In this document: positions 55,698 to 64,000 of the stretch, in pieces
Numbering within the stretch: position 1 is the stretch's first letter
Layout: every line of letters begins with the position of its first letter
Assembly: GCF_021044935.1 (NCBI RefSeq)
Contig: NZ_JAJNMP010000001.1
Coordinates: 1,054,001 to 1,118,000, forward strand
Source of the DNA: Agromyces cavernae
GTDB taxonomy: Bacteria > Actinomycetota > Actinomycetes > Actinomycetales > Microbacteriaceae
DNA length: 64,000 nt
Reading direction: 5' to 3'
Program-made: the position numbers and the translations under genes
Notes under the pieces: model-generated
Told to the model about the DNA's origin: nothing
The model's database searches: none
The model's input: only the letters and a program-made list of their open reading frames with translations

Positions 55698-56357
55698 ATG
55701 GCTACCGCCAACACCATCGACGTGCTCGACGCGACCGGCAAGAAGTCCGGCTCGGTCGAGCTGCCCGCCGAGCTCTTCGACGTGCAGACCAACGTCCCGC
55801 TCATCCACCAGGTCGTCGTCGCGCAGCTCGCCGCGGCACGCCAGGGCACGCACAAGACCAAGACCCGCGGCGAAGTTTCCGGCGCCGGTCGCAAGCCGTT
55901 CAAGCAGAAGGGCACCGGTCGCGCCCGTCAGGGTTCGATCCGCGCCCCCCAGATGACCGGTGGTGGCATCGTGCACGGCCCGCAGCCGCGCGACTACTCG
56001 CAGCGCACCCCCAAGAAGATGATCGCTGCCGCTCTCCTCGGCGCCCTCTCCGACCGCGCTCGCGGCGGCCGCGTCCACGCGGTCTCCGAGTTCGTCGCCG
56101 GTGAGACCCCGAAGACGAAGGACGCCGTCGCGCTCCTCGGTGCGATCGCGCCGGCCAAGCGCTACCTGGTCGTGCTCACGCGCGACGAGGAGCTCGCCGA
56201 GCGCGCGGTGCGCAACATCCCGACCGTGCACGTGCTGCCGGTCGACCAGCTGAACGCCTACGACGTGCTCGTCTCCGACGACATCGTCTTCAGCAGCGCC
56301 GCGCTCGAGGCCTTCGTGGCCGCGAAGTCGGCGAAGAAGGAAGAGGTCTCGGCATGA
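55698..56357 (+). CDS. rplD: 50S ribosomal protein L4
   Basis: A 219-residue L4. The exit-tunnel loop [23 protein letters not shown] is at residues about 55-77, with no visible macrolide-resistance change. In E. coli L4 represses this operon. Its stop overlaps the rplW start (ATGA). Confidence 0.98.
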   Translation: MATANTIDVLDATGKKSGSVELPAELFDVQTNVPLIHQVVVAQLAAARQGTHKTKTRGEVSGAGRKPFKQKGTGRARQGSIRAPQMTGGGIVHGPQPRDYSQRTPKKMIAAALLGALSDRARGGRVHAVSEFVAGETPKTKDAVALLGAIAPAKRYLVVLTRDEELAERAVRNIPTVHVLPVDQLNAYDVLVSDDIVFSSAALEAFVAAKSAKKEEVSA

Positions 56358-56656
56358 GCGCCGCACACAACAAGGACCCGCGCGACATCATCCTCGCGCC
56401 GGTCGTCTCCGAGAAGAGCTACGGCCTGATCGACGAGGGCAAGTACACGTTCATCGTGGACCCCCGCTCGAACAAGACCGAGATCAAGCTCGCCATCGAG
56501 AAGATCTTCAACGTCCAGGTGGCGTCGATCAACACCCTGAACCGTCAGGGCAAGACCCGCCGCACCCGGTTCGGCATCGGCAAGCGCAAGGACACCAAGC
56601 GCGCGATCGTCACCCTCAAGTCCGGCTCGATCGACATCTTCACGGCTGTCGGCTAG
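56354..56656 (+). CDS. rplW: 50S ribosomal protein L23
   Basis: A 100-residue L23 at the tunnel exit, docking site of trigger factor and [23 protein letters not shown] and the loop [23 protein letters not shown] are canonical. Start ATG overlaps rplD by 4 bp. Confidence 0.97.
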   Translation: MSAAHNKDPRDIILAPVVSEKSYGLIDEGKYTFIVDPRSNKTEIKLAIEKIFNVQVASINTLNRQGKTRRTRFGIGKRKDTKRAIVTLKSGSIDIFTAVG

Positions 56657-56673
56657 GGAGCAGAGGAAAGCAC

Positions 56674-57513
<840 letters not shown>

Positions 57514-57525
57514 GAGTAGAAGAAG

Positions 57526-57807
57526 ATGCCGCGCAGTCTCAAGAAGGGCCCCTTCGTCGACGACCACCTGCTTCGCAAGGTCGTCACCCAGAACGAAGCC
57601 GGTTCGAAGAACGTCATCAAGACCTGGTCGCGTCGCTCGATGATCATCCCCGCCATGCTGGGGCACACGATCGCCGTGCACGACGGCCGCAAGCACATCC
57701 CGGTGTTCGTCACCGAGACCATGGTGGGTCACAAGCTCGGCGAGTTCGCCCCCACCCGCACCTTCCGTGGACACGTGAAGGACGACAAGAAGGGCCGCCG
57801 CCGCTGA
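57526..57807 (+). CDS. rpsS: 30S ribosomal protein S19
   Basis: A 93-residue S19 of the 30S head. [18 protein letters not shown] start and [11 protein letters not shown] end are typical. 12 bp after rplB. Confidence 0.97.
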   Translation: MPRSLKKGPFVDDHLLRKVVTQNEAGSKNVIKTWSRRSMIIPAMLGHTIAVHDGRKHIPVFVTETMVGHKLGEFAPTRTFRGHVKDDKKGRRR

Positions 57808-57832
57808 CGCGGTGGCGTGAAGGAGGAAAGAA

Positions 57833-58198
57833 ATGGTGGAGTCGATCGCACGCGTGCGACACATCCGCGTGACCCCCATGAAGGCCCGCCGCGTCGTCAA
57901 CATGATCCGCGGCAAGCAGGCACAGGAGGCACTCGCCATCCTGAAGTTCGCACCCCAGGGTGCGAGCGAGCCGGTGTACAAGCTCGTCGCCTCGGCCATC
58001 GCGAACGCTCGCGTCAAGGCCGACGCCTCGAACACCTACCTGGACGAGCAGGACCTCTACATCAGCCGCGCATTCGTCGATGAGGGCACCACCCTCAAGC
58101 GATTCCAGCCGCGCGCGCAGGGTCGTGCCTTCCGCATCAACAAGCGAACGAGCCACATCACTGTCGTGCTCGCCACGCCCGAGGAGGGTACGAAGTAA
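57833..58198 (+). CDS. rplV: 50S ribosomal protein L22
   Basis: A 121-residue L22 whose long hairpin lines the exit tunnel. The hairpin [19 protein letters not shown] has no insertion or deletion of the kind linked to macrolide resistance. AAGGAGG precedes the ATG; its stop overlaps rpsC (TAATG). Confidence 0.97.
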   Translation: MVESIARVRHIRVTPMKARRVVNMIRGKQAQEALAILKFAPQGASEPVYKLVASAIANARVKADASNTYLDEQDLYISRAFVDEGTTLKRFQPRAQGRAFRINKRTSHITVVLATPEEGTK

Positions 58199-58950
58199 TG
58201 GGTCAGAAGGTCAACCCGTACGGCTTCCGTCTCGGCATCACCACCGACCACGTGTCGCGGTGGTTCTCCGACTCGACGAAGCCCGGACAGCGCTACGCCG
58301 ACTACCTCGCTGAGGACGTCAAGATCCGTCGCCTGCTCCAGACGTCGCTCGACCGCGCCGGTGTCTCGCGCATCGAGATCGAGCGCACCCGCGACCGGGT
58401 CCGCGTGGACATCCACACGGCCCGTCCCGGCATCGTGATCGGCCGCCGCGGCGCCGAGGCCGAGCGCATCCGCGCCGACCTCGAGAAGCTGAGCGGCAAG
58501 CAGATCCAGCTCAACATCCTCGAGGTGAAGAACCCCGAGGCCGACGCGCAGCTCGTCGCCCAGGGCATCGCCGAGCAGCTCTCGGCTCGTGTGGCGTTCC
58601 GCCGCGCGATGCGCAAGGGCCTGCAGGGCGCGCAGCGCGCCGGCGCCAAGGGTGTCCGCATCCAGGTGTCGGGCCGCCTCGGCGGCGCCGAGATGAGCCG
58701 TTCCGAGTTCTACCGCGAAGGCCGTGTGCCCCTGCACACCCTGCGCGCGAACATCGACTACGGCTTCTACGAGGCCAAGACCACCTTCGGCCGCATCGGC
58801 GTGAAGGTCTGGATCTACAAGGGCGACATCACCAACAAGGAGCTCGCCCGCGAGCAGGCTTCGCAGAAGCCGTCGCGCGGTGACCGCAGTGACCGCCCCC
58901 GCCGTGCGCCCAAGGCGCAGGAGCCGGTGGCAGCAGGAGTTGAGGCATAA
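58198..58950 (+). CDS. rpsC: 30S ribosomal protein S3
   Basis: A 250-residue S3. The KH domain has the GXXG loop in [14 protein letters not shown] near residues 80-93; the C-terminal domain ends with a basic disordered tail rich in Arg, Pro and Ala (about 40 residues). S3 helps unwind mRNA at the entry tunnel. Start overlaps rplV stop. Confidence 0.98.
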   Translation: MGQKVNPYGFRLGITTDHVSRWFSDSTKPGQRYADYLAEDVKIRRLLQTSLDRAGVSRIEIERTRDRVRVDIHTARPGIVIGRRGAEAERIRADLEKLSGKQIQLNILEVKNPEADAQLVAQGIAEQLSARVAFRRAMRKGLQGAQRAGAKGVRIQVSGRLGGAEMSRSEFYREGRVPLHTLRANIDYGFYEAKTTFGRIGVKVWIYKGDITNKELAREQASQKPSRGDRSDRPRRAPKAQEPVAAGVEA

Positions 58951-58952
58951 CC

Positions 58953-59372
58953 ATGTTGATTCCCCGTCGAGTCAAGTACCGCAAGCAGCACCACCCCGGC
59001 CGTTCCGGCCAGGCCACCGGTGGCACGAAGGTCTCCTTCGGCGAGTACGGCATCCAGGCCCTGACCCCCGCCTACGTGACCAACCGTCAGATCGAGTCCG
59101 CTCGTATCGCGATGACCCGTCACATCAAGCGTGGCGGCAAGGTGTGGATCAACATCTACCCCGACCGTCCGCTCACGAAGAAGCCCGCCGAGACCCGCAT
59201 GGGTTCCGGTAAGGGTTCGCCCGAGTGGTGGGTCGCCAACGTCAAGCCGGGCCGCGTCCTCTTCGAGGTCTCGGGCGTCTCCGAAGAGCTCGCTCGTGAA
59301 GCGATGACCCGTGCCATCCACAAGCTGCCCCTCAAGGCACGCATCATCAAGCGCGAGGAGGGCGACGCATAA
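58953..59372 (+). CDS. rplP: 50S ribosomal protein L16
   Basis: A 139-residue L16 near the A site. [20 protein letters not shown] and [20 protein letters not shown] are canonical. Stop overlaps the rpmC start (TAATG). Confidence 0.98.
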   Translation: MLIPRRVKYRKQHHPGRSGQATGGTKVSFGEYGIQALTPAYVTNRQIESARIAMTRHIKRGGKVWINIYPDRPLTKKPAETRMGSGKGSPEWWVANVKPGRVLFEVSGVSEELAREAMTRAIHKLPLKARIIKREEGDA

Positions 59373-59701
59373 TGGCCGTCGGAACCAAGGAGCTCAGCCC
59401 CGCAGAGCTCGACACGTTTGAAGACGAGCGACTCGTCGACGAGCTGAAGAAGGCCAAGGAGGAGCTGTTCAACCTGCGCTTCCAGTCGGCCACCGGCCAG
59501 CTCGAGAGCCACGGCCGCGTCAAGGCCGTCAAGCGCGACATCGCTCGCATCTACACGGTCATCCGTGAGCGCGAGCTCGGCATCCGTGCCACTCCCGCAC
59601 CGGTCGAGGCGGCGCCCGCCAAGACCGAGAAGAAGACGAAGAAGGCCAAGGCCGAGGCATCCGCTGATGCTGCCGCCGAGGCAGAGACGAAGGAGGCCTG
59701 A
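59372..59701 (+). CDS. rpmC: 50S ribosomal protein L29 with C-terminal tail
   Basis: A 109-residue L29, longer than the usual 60-70. The L29 core is [55 protein letters not shown] (quoted in part); the last about 35 residues are an Ala/Lys/Glu-rich tail ([20 protein letters not shown]). Similar tails occur on L15 and S5 here. Confidence 0.96.
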   Translation: MAVGTKELSPAELDTFEDERLVDELKKAKEELFNLRFQSATGQLESHGRVKAVKRDIARIYTVIRERELGIRATPAPVEAAPAKTEKKTKKAKAEASADAAAEAETKEA

Positions 59702-59703
59702 TC

Positions 59704-60009
59704 ATGGCTGAGACCAAGAAGGCCCCCGAGGCCGAGGTCGCCGAGACGGCCGTCGCCCAGCGCCCGTACCGCAAGGTGCGTCGCGGCTATGTCGTCAGCG
59801 ACAAGATGGACAAGACCATCGTCGTCGAGGTCGAGGACCGCGTGAAGCACCCGCTGTACGGCAAGGTCATGCGTCGCTCCTCGAAGGTCAAGGCGCACGA
59901 CGAGCAGAACACCGCCGGCATCGGCGACCTGGTCGTCATCACCGAGACCCGCCCGCTCAGCGCCACGAAGCGCTGGCGTCTCGTCGAGATCGTCGAGAAG
60001 GCCAAGTAA
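59704..60009 (+). CDS. rpsQ: 30S ribosomal protein S17
   Basis: A 101-residue S17 that binds 16S rRNA 5-prime domain. About 17 extra N-terminal residues rich in Ala, Glu and Lys precede the OB-fold core ([20 protein letters not shown]). 2 bp after rpmC. Confidence 0.97.
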   Translation: MAETKKAPEAEVAETAVAQRPYRKVRRGYVVSDKMDKTIVVEVEDRVKHPLYGKVMRRSSKVKAHDEQNTAGIGDLVVITETRPLSATKRWRLVEIVEKAK

Positions 60010-60041
60010 GCCCCGGGCTTGCTTGAGAGAAGGAGTTCGAA

Positions 60042-60410
60042 GTGCTTCAGCAGGAATCACGAGTCAAGGTCGCCGACAACACCGGCGCCAAGGAGCTGCT
60101 CACCATTCGCGTTCTCGGCGGCTCGAAGCGTCGCTATGCCGGCCTCGGCGACGTCATCGTCGCGACCGTCAAGGACGCCATCCCGGGCGGCAACGTCAAG
60201 AAGGGCGATGTGGTCAAGGCCGTCATCGTCCGCACCGTCAAGGAGACCCGTCGTCCCGACGGCTCCTACATCAAGTTCGACGAGAACGCCGCGGTCATCC
60301 TCAAGAACGACGGTGACCCCCGCGGCACCCGCATCTTCGGACCGGTCGGTCGCGAGCTCCGCGACAAGAAGTTCATGAAGATCATCTCGCTGGCACCGGA
60401 GGTTATCTAA
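60042..60410 (+). CDS. rplN: 50S ribosomal protein L14
   Basis: A 122-residue L14 at the subunit interface. It starts with GTG ([20 protein letters not shown]), after GAAGGAG. A 32-bp gap separates it from rpsQ, the usual boundary between the S10 and spc operons, but no promoter is evident there. Confidence 0.98.
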   Translation: MLQQESRVKVADNTGAKELLTIRVLGGSKRRYAGLGDVIVATVKDAIPGGNVKKGDVVKAVIVRTVKETRRPDGSYIKFDENAAVILKNDGDPRGTRIFGPVGRELRDKKFMKIISLAPEVI

Positions 60411-60413
60411 GCC

Positions 60414-60773
60414 ATGGCCAACATCAAGAAGGGTGACCTCGTGCAGGTCATCTCGGGCCGCAGCCAGGCCCGCGGCGGAGACCGCGGCAAGCAGGGCAAG
60501 GTCCTCGAGGTGATCGTCGCCGAGAACCGCGTCGTCGTCGAGGGCATCAACTTCGTCACGAAGCACGTGCGCGTCGGCCAGACGCAGCGCGGCACGAAGA
60601 CGGGCGGCATCGAGACCCACGAGGCCCCGATCCACGTCTCGAACGTCGCGCTCGTCGACCCCGAGACGAAGAAGCCGACCCGCGTCGGCTTCCGTGAAGA
60701 GGTCGTGACGAAGGACGGCGTCGAGAAGACGATCCGCGTTCGTTACGCGAAGAAGTCAGGTAAGGACCTGTGA
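60414..60773 (+). CDS. rplX: 50S ribosomal protein L24
   Basis: A 119-residue L24, an assembly initiator with a KOW motif ([29 protein letters not shown], quoted in part near residues 4-32). Stop overlaps the rplE start (TGATG). Confidence 0.97.
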   Translation: MANIKKGDLVQVISGRSQARGGDRGKQGKVLEVIVAENRVVVEGINFVTKHVRVGQTQRGTKTGGIETHEAPIHVSNVALVDPETKKPTRVGFREEVVTKDGVEKTIRVRYAKKSGKDL

Positions 60774-61366
60774 TGACTGACACCGCTACTGCCGCGCCGG
60801 CTGGCAAGATCCAGCCGCGCCTCAAGCAGAAGTACAAGAACGAGATCATGAAGAGTCTCACCGAGGCGCACGGCTACACCAACGTGCACCAGGTGCCGGG
60901 CCTCGTGAAGATCGTCGTGAACATGGGTGTCGGCGAGGCCGCGCGCGATGGCAAGGTCATCGACGGCGCGATCGCCGACCTCACGAAGATCACCGGCCAG
61001 AAGCCGCAGGTCACCAAGGCCCGCAAGTCCATTGCGCAGTTCAAGCTGCGCGAGGGCCAGCAGATCGGCGCGCACGTCACGCTGCGAGGCGACCGCATGT
61101 GGGAGTTCCTCGACCGCCTGCTCTCGCTCGCGCTGCCCCGAATCCGCGACTTCCGCGGTCTGTCCGACCGCCAGTTCGACGGCAACGGCAACTACACCTT
61201 CGGCCTCACGGAGCAGAGCGTGTTCCACGAGATCGACCAGGACAAGATCGACCGCGTCCGCGGCATGGACATCACCGTGGTGACCACCGCCAAGAGCGAC
61301 GACGAGGGACGCACGCTGCTCAAGCAGCTCGGCTTCCCGTTCAAGTCGGCCGACGCGGCCAACTGA
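60773..61366 (+). CDS. rplE: 50S ribosomal protein L5
   Basis: A 197-residue L5 that binds 5S rRNA and contacts P-site t[40 protein letters not shown] and [16 protein letters not shown] are typical. I take the ATG at 60773 (TGATG overlap with rplX); a GTG one codon upstream is possible. The gene usually following it, rpsN, is absent here. Confidence 0.98.
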   Translation: MTDTATAAPAGKIQPRLKQKYKNEIMKSLTEAHGYTNVHQVPGLVKIVVNMGVGEAARDGKVIDGAIADLTKITGQKPQVTKARKSIAQFKLREGQQIGAHVTLRGDRMWEFLDRLLSLALPRIRDFRGLSDRQFDGNGNYTFGLTEQSVFHEIDQDKIDRVRGMDITVVTTAKSDDEGRTLLKQLGFPFKSADAAN

Positions 61367-61371
61367 AACTC

Positions 61372-61403
61372 CGGATGCCGCAGGGCGCGCTCTGCGGCAT
61401 CCG
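61372..61403 (+). terminator. perfect 12-bp hairpin between rplE and rpsH
   Basis: CGGATGCCGCAG and CTGCGGCATCCG around an 8-base loop, 5 bp after the rplE stop. It looks like an intrinsic terminator or attenuator inside the ribosomal cluster, at the place where rpsN normally lies. Confidence 0.78.
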
Positions 61404-61432
61404 ACCCCGGTCCCGGCACCCGCTGGAACCGA

Positions 61433-61475
61433 CACCACAGGTCAGTCCCCGTGTAACGGGTCCTGAAACCTGGTG
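61433..61475 (+). promoter_or_regulatory. structured rpsH leader
   Basis: Nested stems: CACC with GGTG outside, AGGTCAG with CTGAAACCT (one bulge), and CCCGT-GTA-ACGGG at the tip, ending 20 bases before the rpsH ATG. Candidate regulatory RNA, for example a binding site for S8. Confidence 0.55.
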
Positions 61476-61495
61476 AACGTAAGGAAACGACTGAC

Positions 61496-61894
61496 ATGAC
61501 GATGACCGATCCGGTCGCTGACATGCTGACCCGTCTGCGGAACGCCAACTCCGCGCACCACGACACCGTGTCGATGCCGAACTCCAAGCTCAAGGCGCAC
61601 ATCGCCGAGATCCTGAAGAACGAGGGCTACATCGCGGACTTCGAGGTCGTCGACGCCCGCGTCGGCAAGACCCTCACCCTGCAGCTCAAGTTCGGCCCCA
61701 ACCGCGAGCGTTCGATCGCCGGCATCAAGCGCGTCTCGAAGCCCGGCCTCCGCGTCTACGCGAAGTCGACCGAGCTGCCCAAGGTCCTCGGTGGCCTCGG
61801 CGTCGCGATCCTGTCCACCTCCAGCGGTCTGCTCACCGACCGCCAGGCCGAGAAGAAGGGCGTGGGTGGGGAAGTCCTCGCCTACGTGTGGTAG
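61496..61894 (+). CDS. rpsH: 30S ribosomal protein S8
   Basis: A 132-residue S8, primary 16S rRNA-binding protein and the translational repressor of the spc operon in E. coli. [20 protein letters not shown] start and GGEVLAYVW end are canonical. A structured leader precedes it. Confidence 0.98.
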   Translation: MTMTDPVADMLTRLRNANSAHHDTVSMPNSKLKAHIAEILKNEGYIADFEVVDARVGKTLTLQLKFGPNRERSIAGIKRVSKPGLRVYAKSTELPKVLGGLGVAILSTSSGLLTDRQAEKKGVGGEVLAYVW

Positions 61895-61900
61895 CAACTG

Positions 61901-62437
61901 ATGTCGCGTATTGGACGACTCCCCATTGACATCCCCGCCGGCGTCACCGTGACGATCGACGGCCAGGCCGTTTCGGTCAAGGGCCCGAAGGGCGAGCTCT
62001 CGCTCGTCGTCGCCGCCCCGATCGAGGCCAAGGTCGAGGAGAACCAGGTTCTCGTCAGCCGCCCCGACGACGAGCGCGCCTCGCGCTCATTGCACGGACT
62101 CACCCGCACGCTCATCGCGAACCAGATCATCGGCGTGACCCAGGGCTACTCCAAGGGCCTCGAGATCGTCGGCACCGGTTACCGCGTGCAGCAGAAGGGC
62201 TCGTCGATCGAGTTCGCGCTCGGCTTCTCGCACCCCGTCGTGGTCGAGGCTCCGGCCGGCATCACGTTCACGGTCGAGGGCAACAACAAGCTCACGGTCG
62301 CGGGCATCGACAAGCAGGCCGTCGGTGAGACCGCCGCCAACATCCGCAAGATCAAGAAGCCCGAGCCCTACAAGGGCAAGGGCATCCGCTACGCCGGCGA
62401 GGTCGTGCGTCGCAAGGCCGGAAAGGCTGGTAAGTAA
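61901..62437 (+). CDS. rplF: 50S ribosomal protein L6
   Basis: A 178-residue L6, near the factor-binding site. [20 protein letters not shown] and the C-terminal [21 protein letters not shown] are canonical. 6 bp after rpsH. Confidence 0.98.
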   Translation: MSRIGRLPIDIPAGVTVTIDGQAVSVKGPKGELSLVVAAPIEAKVEENQVLVSRPDDERASRSLHGLTRTLIANQIIGVTQGYSKGLEIVGTGYRVQQKGSSIEFALGFSHPVVVEAPAGITFTVEGNNKLTVAGIDKQAVGETAANIRKIKKPEPYKGKGIRYAGEVVRRKAGKAGK

Positions 62438-62439
62438 TC

Positions 62440-62799
62440 ATGGCCGTGAAGACCAAGTCGGCTGCGCGTGCGCGCCGCCACACCCGCCTTCGCAAGAAGA
62501 TCGTCGGCACGGAGGTCCGCCCCCGTCTCGTCGTCACCCGGTCGGCCCGCCACGTCTTCGTGCAGGTCGTCGACGACTCGAAGGGCCGCACCGTGGCCTC
62601 CGCGTCGACGATGGAGGCAGACCTCCGCGCGTTCGACGGTGACAAGACCGCCAAGGCCCGCAAGGTCGGCGAGCTCGTCGCAGAACGGGCCAAGCAGGCC
62701 GGTGTCGAGGCCGTCGTCTTCGACCGCGGCGGCAGCAAGTACGCCGGTCGTGTCGCAGCGATCGCCGATGGAGCGCGAGAGGCAGGGCTCAACCTGTGA
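62440..62799 (+). CDS. rplR: 50S ribosomal protein L18
   Basis: A 119-residue L18 that binds 5S r[23 protein letters not shown] and the late [26 protein letters not shown] segment (quoted in part) are typical. Stop overlaps the rpsE start (GTGA). Confidence 0.97.
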   Translation: MAVKTKSAARARRHTRLRKKIVGTEVRPRLVVTRSARHVFVQVVDDSKGRTVASASTMEADLRAFDGDKTAKARKVGELVAERAKQAGVEAVVFDRGGSKYAGRVAAIADGAREAGLNL

Positions 62800-63494
62800 G
62801 CGAGAACATTACGAAGGAGACCGAGGTGACCGCAGAGGCACCCGTCGAGACGGCAGCCGCTTCGGAGCCGGCCCGCAACGAGCGCGACGGTCGTCGCGGC
62901 GGCGGCCGTGACCGCAACCAGGGCCGCGACCGCGGTGGTCGTGACGCCGAGAAGAGCCAGTTCCTCGAGCGCGTCGTGACCATCAACCGCGTGTCGAAGG
63001 TCGTCAAGGGCGGTCGCCGCTTCAGCTTCACGGCGCTCGTCGTCGTGGGCGACGGCAACGGACTCGTCGGCGTCGGCTACGGCAAGGCGCGCGAGGTTCC
63101 GACCGCGATCTCGAAGGGCGTCGAGGAGGCGAAGAAGAACTTCTTCCGCGTCCCCCGCGTCGGCGCGACCATCCCGCACCCCGTGCAGGGTGAGGCCGCG
63201 GCCGGTGTCGTCCTGCTGCGCCCGGCGTCGCCCGGTACCGGTGTCATCGCCGGTGGTCCGGTGCGTGCGGTGCTCGAGTGCGCCGGCATCCACGACGTGC
63301 TCTCGAAGTCCCTCGGCTCGTCGAACACCATCAACATCGTGCACGCCACGGTCGAGGCCCTGCAGCAGCTCGAGGAGCCGCGCGCAGTGGCAGCCCGTCG
63401 TGGTCTCGACTACGACGAGGTCGCCCCCGCCCGTCTCCTGCGTGCCGAGGCCCAGGCGGCCGAGGCCGCCGCAGCAGCGAAGGCAGGTGCCTGA
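62796..63494 (+). CDS. rpsE: 30S ribosomal protein S5, extended
   Basis: A 232-residue S5; the E. coli protein is 167. The core begins at about residue 50 ([20 protein letters not shown]) after an Ala/Glu and Arg/Gly-rich N-terminal extension ([18 protein letters not shown]). The spectinomycin loop [14 protein letters not shown] looks wild-type. The C-terminus adds an Ala-rich tail. GTG start overlapping rplR. Confidence 0.97.
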   Translation: MSENITKETEVTAEAPVETAAASEPARNERDGRRGGGRDRNQGRDRGGRDAEKSQFLERVVTINRVSKVVKGGRRFSFTALVVVGDGNGLVGVGYGKAREVPTAISKGVEEAKKNFFRVPRVGATIPHPVQGEAAAGVVLLRPASPGTGVIAGGPVRAVLECAGIHDVLSKSLGSSNTINIVHATVEALQQLEEPRAVAARRGLDYDEVAPARLLRAEAQAAEAAAAAKAGA

Positions 63495-63679
63495 TGGCCA
63501 AGCAGCTCAAGGTGACCCAGATCAAGTCCAAGGTGAGCGAGAAGCAGTACCAGCGCGACACGCTGCGCAGCCTCGGACTCAAGCGCATCGGCGACTCGGT
63601 CGTTCGTGACGACACCCCGCAGAACCGCGGCTACGTCAAGACCGTCGCCCACCTCGTGAAGGTTGAGGAGATCGACTAA
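63494..63679 (+). CDS. rpmD: 50S ribosomal protein L30
   Basis: A 61-residue L30 ([20 protein letters not shown] and [20 protein letters not shown]). ATG overlaps the rpsE stop (TGATG) and its stop overlaps the rplO start (TAATG). Confidence 0.97.
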   Translation: MAKQLKVTQIKSKVSEKQYQRDTLRSLGLKRIGDSVVRDDTPQNRGYVKTVAHLVKVEEID

Positions 63680-64000
63680 TGGCAGAGAACGAGAAGGCCG
63701 CCGAGGCCGCCGAGCCCAAGAAGGCTCCGGCGAAGAAGGCAGCCGCGAAGCCCGCCGCCGAGAAGGCCGCAGCCCCCAAGGCTGCTGCTGCGAAGGCCAC
63801 GGGCGAGAAGGCGACCGCGAAGAAGGCGCCCGCGAAGAAGGCGCCCGCGAAGAAGGCTTCCGCCAAGAAGGCCGACGTCGCGGAGCCGCGTGAGCAGGTG
63901 CTGAAGGTCCACCACCTTCGCCCCGCTCCCGGCGCCAAGAAGGACAAGACCCGCGTCGGACGCGGTGAGGGTTCGAAGGGCAAGACGGCCGGTCGCGGCA
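63679..64000 (+). CDS. rplO: 50S ribosomal protein L15, N-terminal part with basic tail
   Basis: Runs off the right edge; 107 codons visible. The L15 core begins [20 protein letters not shown] at about residue 76 and continues [12 protein letters not shown]. The preceding 75 residues are an Ala/Lys/Pro tail with repeats of KKAPAK and AKKA, like a histone H1 C-terminal domain. Such N-terminal extension is absent from E. coli L15; similar tails exist, as far as I recall, in other Microbacteriaceae. Start ATG overlaps the rpmD stop. Confidence 0.93.
   Translation, partial: MAENEKAAEAAEPKKAPAKKAAAKPAAEKAAAPKAAAAKATGEKATAKKAPAKKAPAKKASAKKADVAEPREQVLKVHHLRPAPGAKKDKTRVGRGEGSKGKTAGRG

Overview
The window is high-GC (roughly 70%) actinobacterial chromosome. 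The ribosomal protein and RNA polymerase sequences, the mix of GTG, TTG and ATG starts, the 4-bp ATGA/GTGA gene overlaps, and several small families typical of Microbacteriaceae (DUF5997, DUF1684, CGNR regulator, Greek-key secreted proteins) all point to the family Microbacteriaceae. An Agromyces-like genus is plausible, but I cannot fix it without a search. I see no tRNA, rRNA, CRISPR array or transposase.

Bases 1-18,830 are a housekeeping and accessory stretch of short operons on both strands: a LysR-like fragment divergent from DUF5997; an esterase divergent from a NUDIX-like gene; a GNAT enzyme; an ECF sigma factor with a membrane partner; a secreted beta/gamma-crystallin-like protein and a 38-residue membrane peptide; a DEAD-box helicase; DUF1684 and SRPBCC genes; a coiled-coil membrane protein; an MBL-fold hydrolase; a ComB-like protein; a CGNR regulator; a SprT protease; a lipoprotein sugar dehydrogenase; 5-oxoprolinase pxpABC; a Tat-exported GHL10 glycosidase; and two tandem spermidine-synthase-like genes. 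Three copies of one promoter (same -35, same 12-nt gap, same -10) precede the ECF sigma gene, the crystallin-like gene and the small peptide, defining a compact stress-type regulon.

Bases 18,869-26,575 hold rpoB-rpoC with a clear sigma-A promoter and a strong terminator. From about 26,700 to 47,560 an accessory region lies between rpoC and the str operon. Its core is a type VII secretion locus: an EssC/EccC ATPase with FHA-like N-terminus, an FHA protein, three WXG100 proteins, and a 1,496-residue effector that carries three toxin domains in one chain (papain-like, TNT-type NAD glycohydrolase, HNH-type nuclease), followed by candidate immunity genes. A GC-rich palindrome sits exactly 24 bp upstream of the -10 element of two separate transcription units here, the first WXG100 gene and a putative immunity operon, suggesting a dedicated regulator.

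Bases 47,590-52,380 are the str operon (rpsL, rpsG, fusA, tuf) with a structured leader, an internal hairpin and a terminator whose 57-bp unit is tandemly repeated. After an acyltransferase and an OsmC-type protein, the S10-spc supercluster runs from rpsJ (54,721) to a truncated rplO at the window end. It lacks rpsN between rplE and rpsH; two strong hairpins occupy that place.
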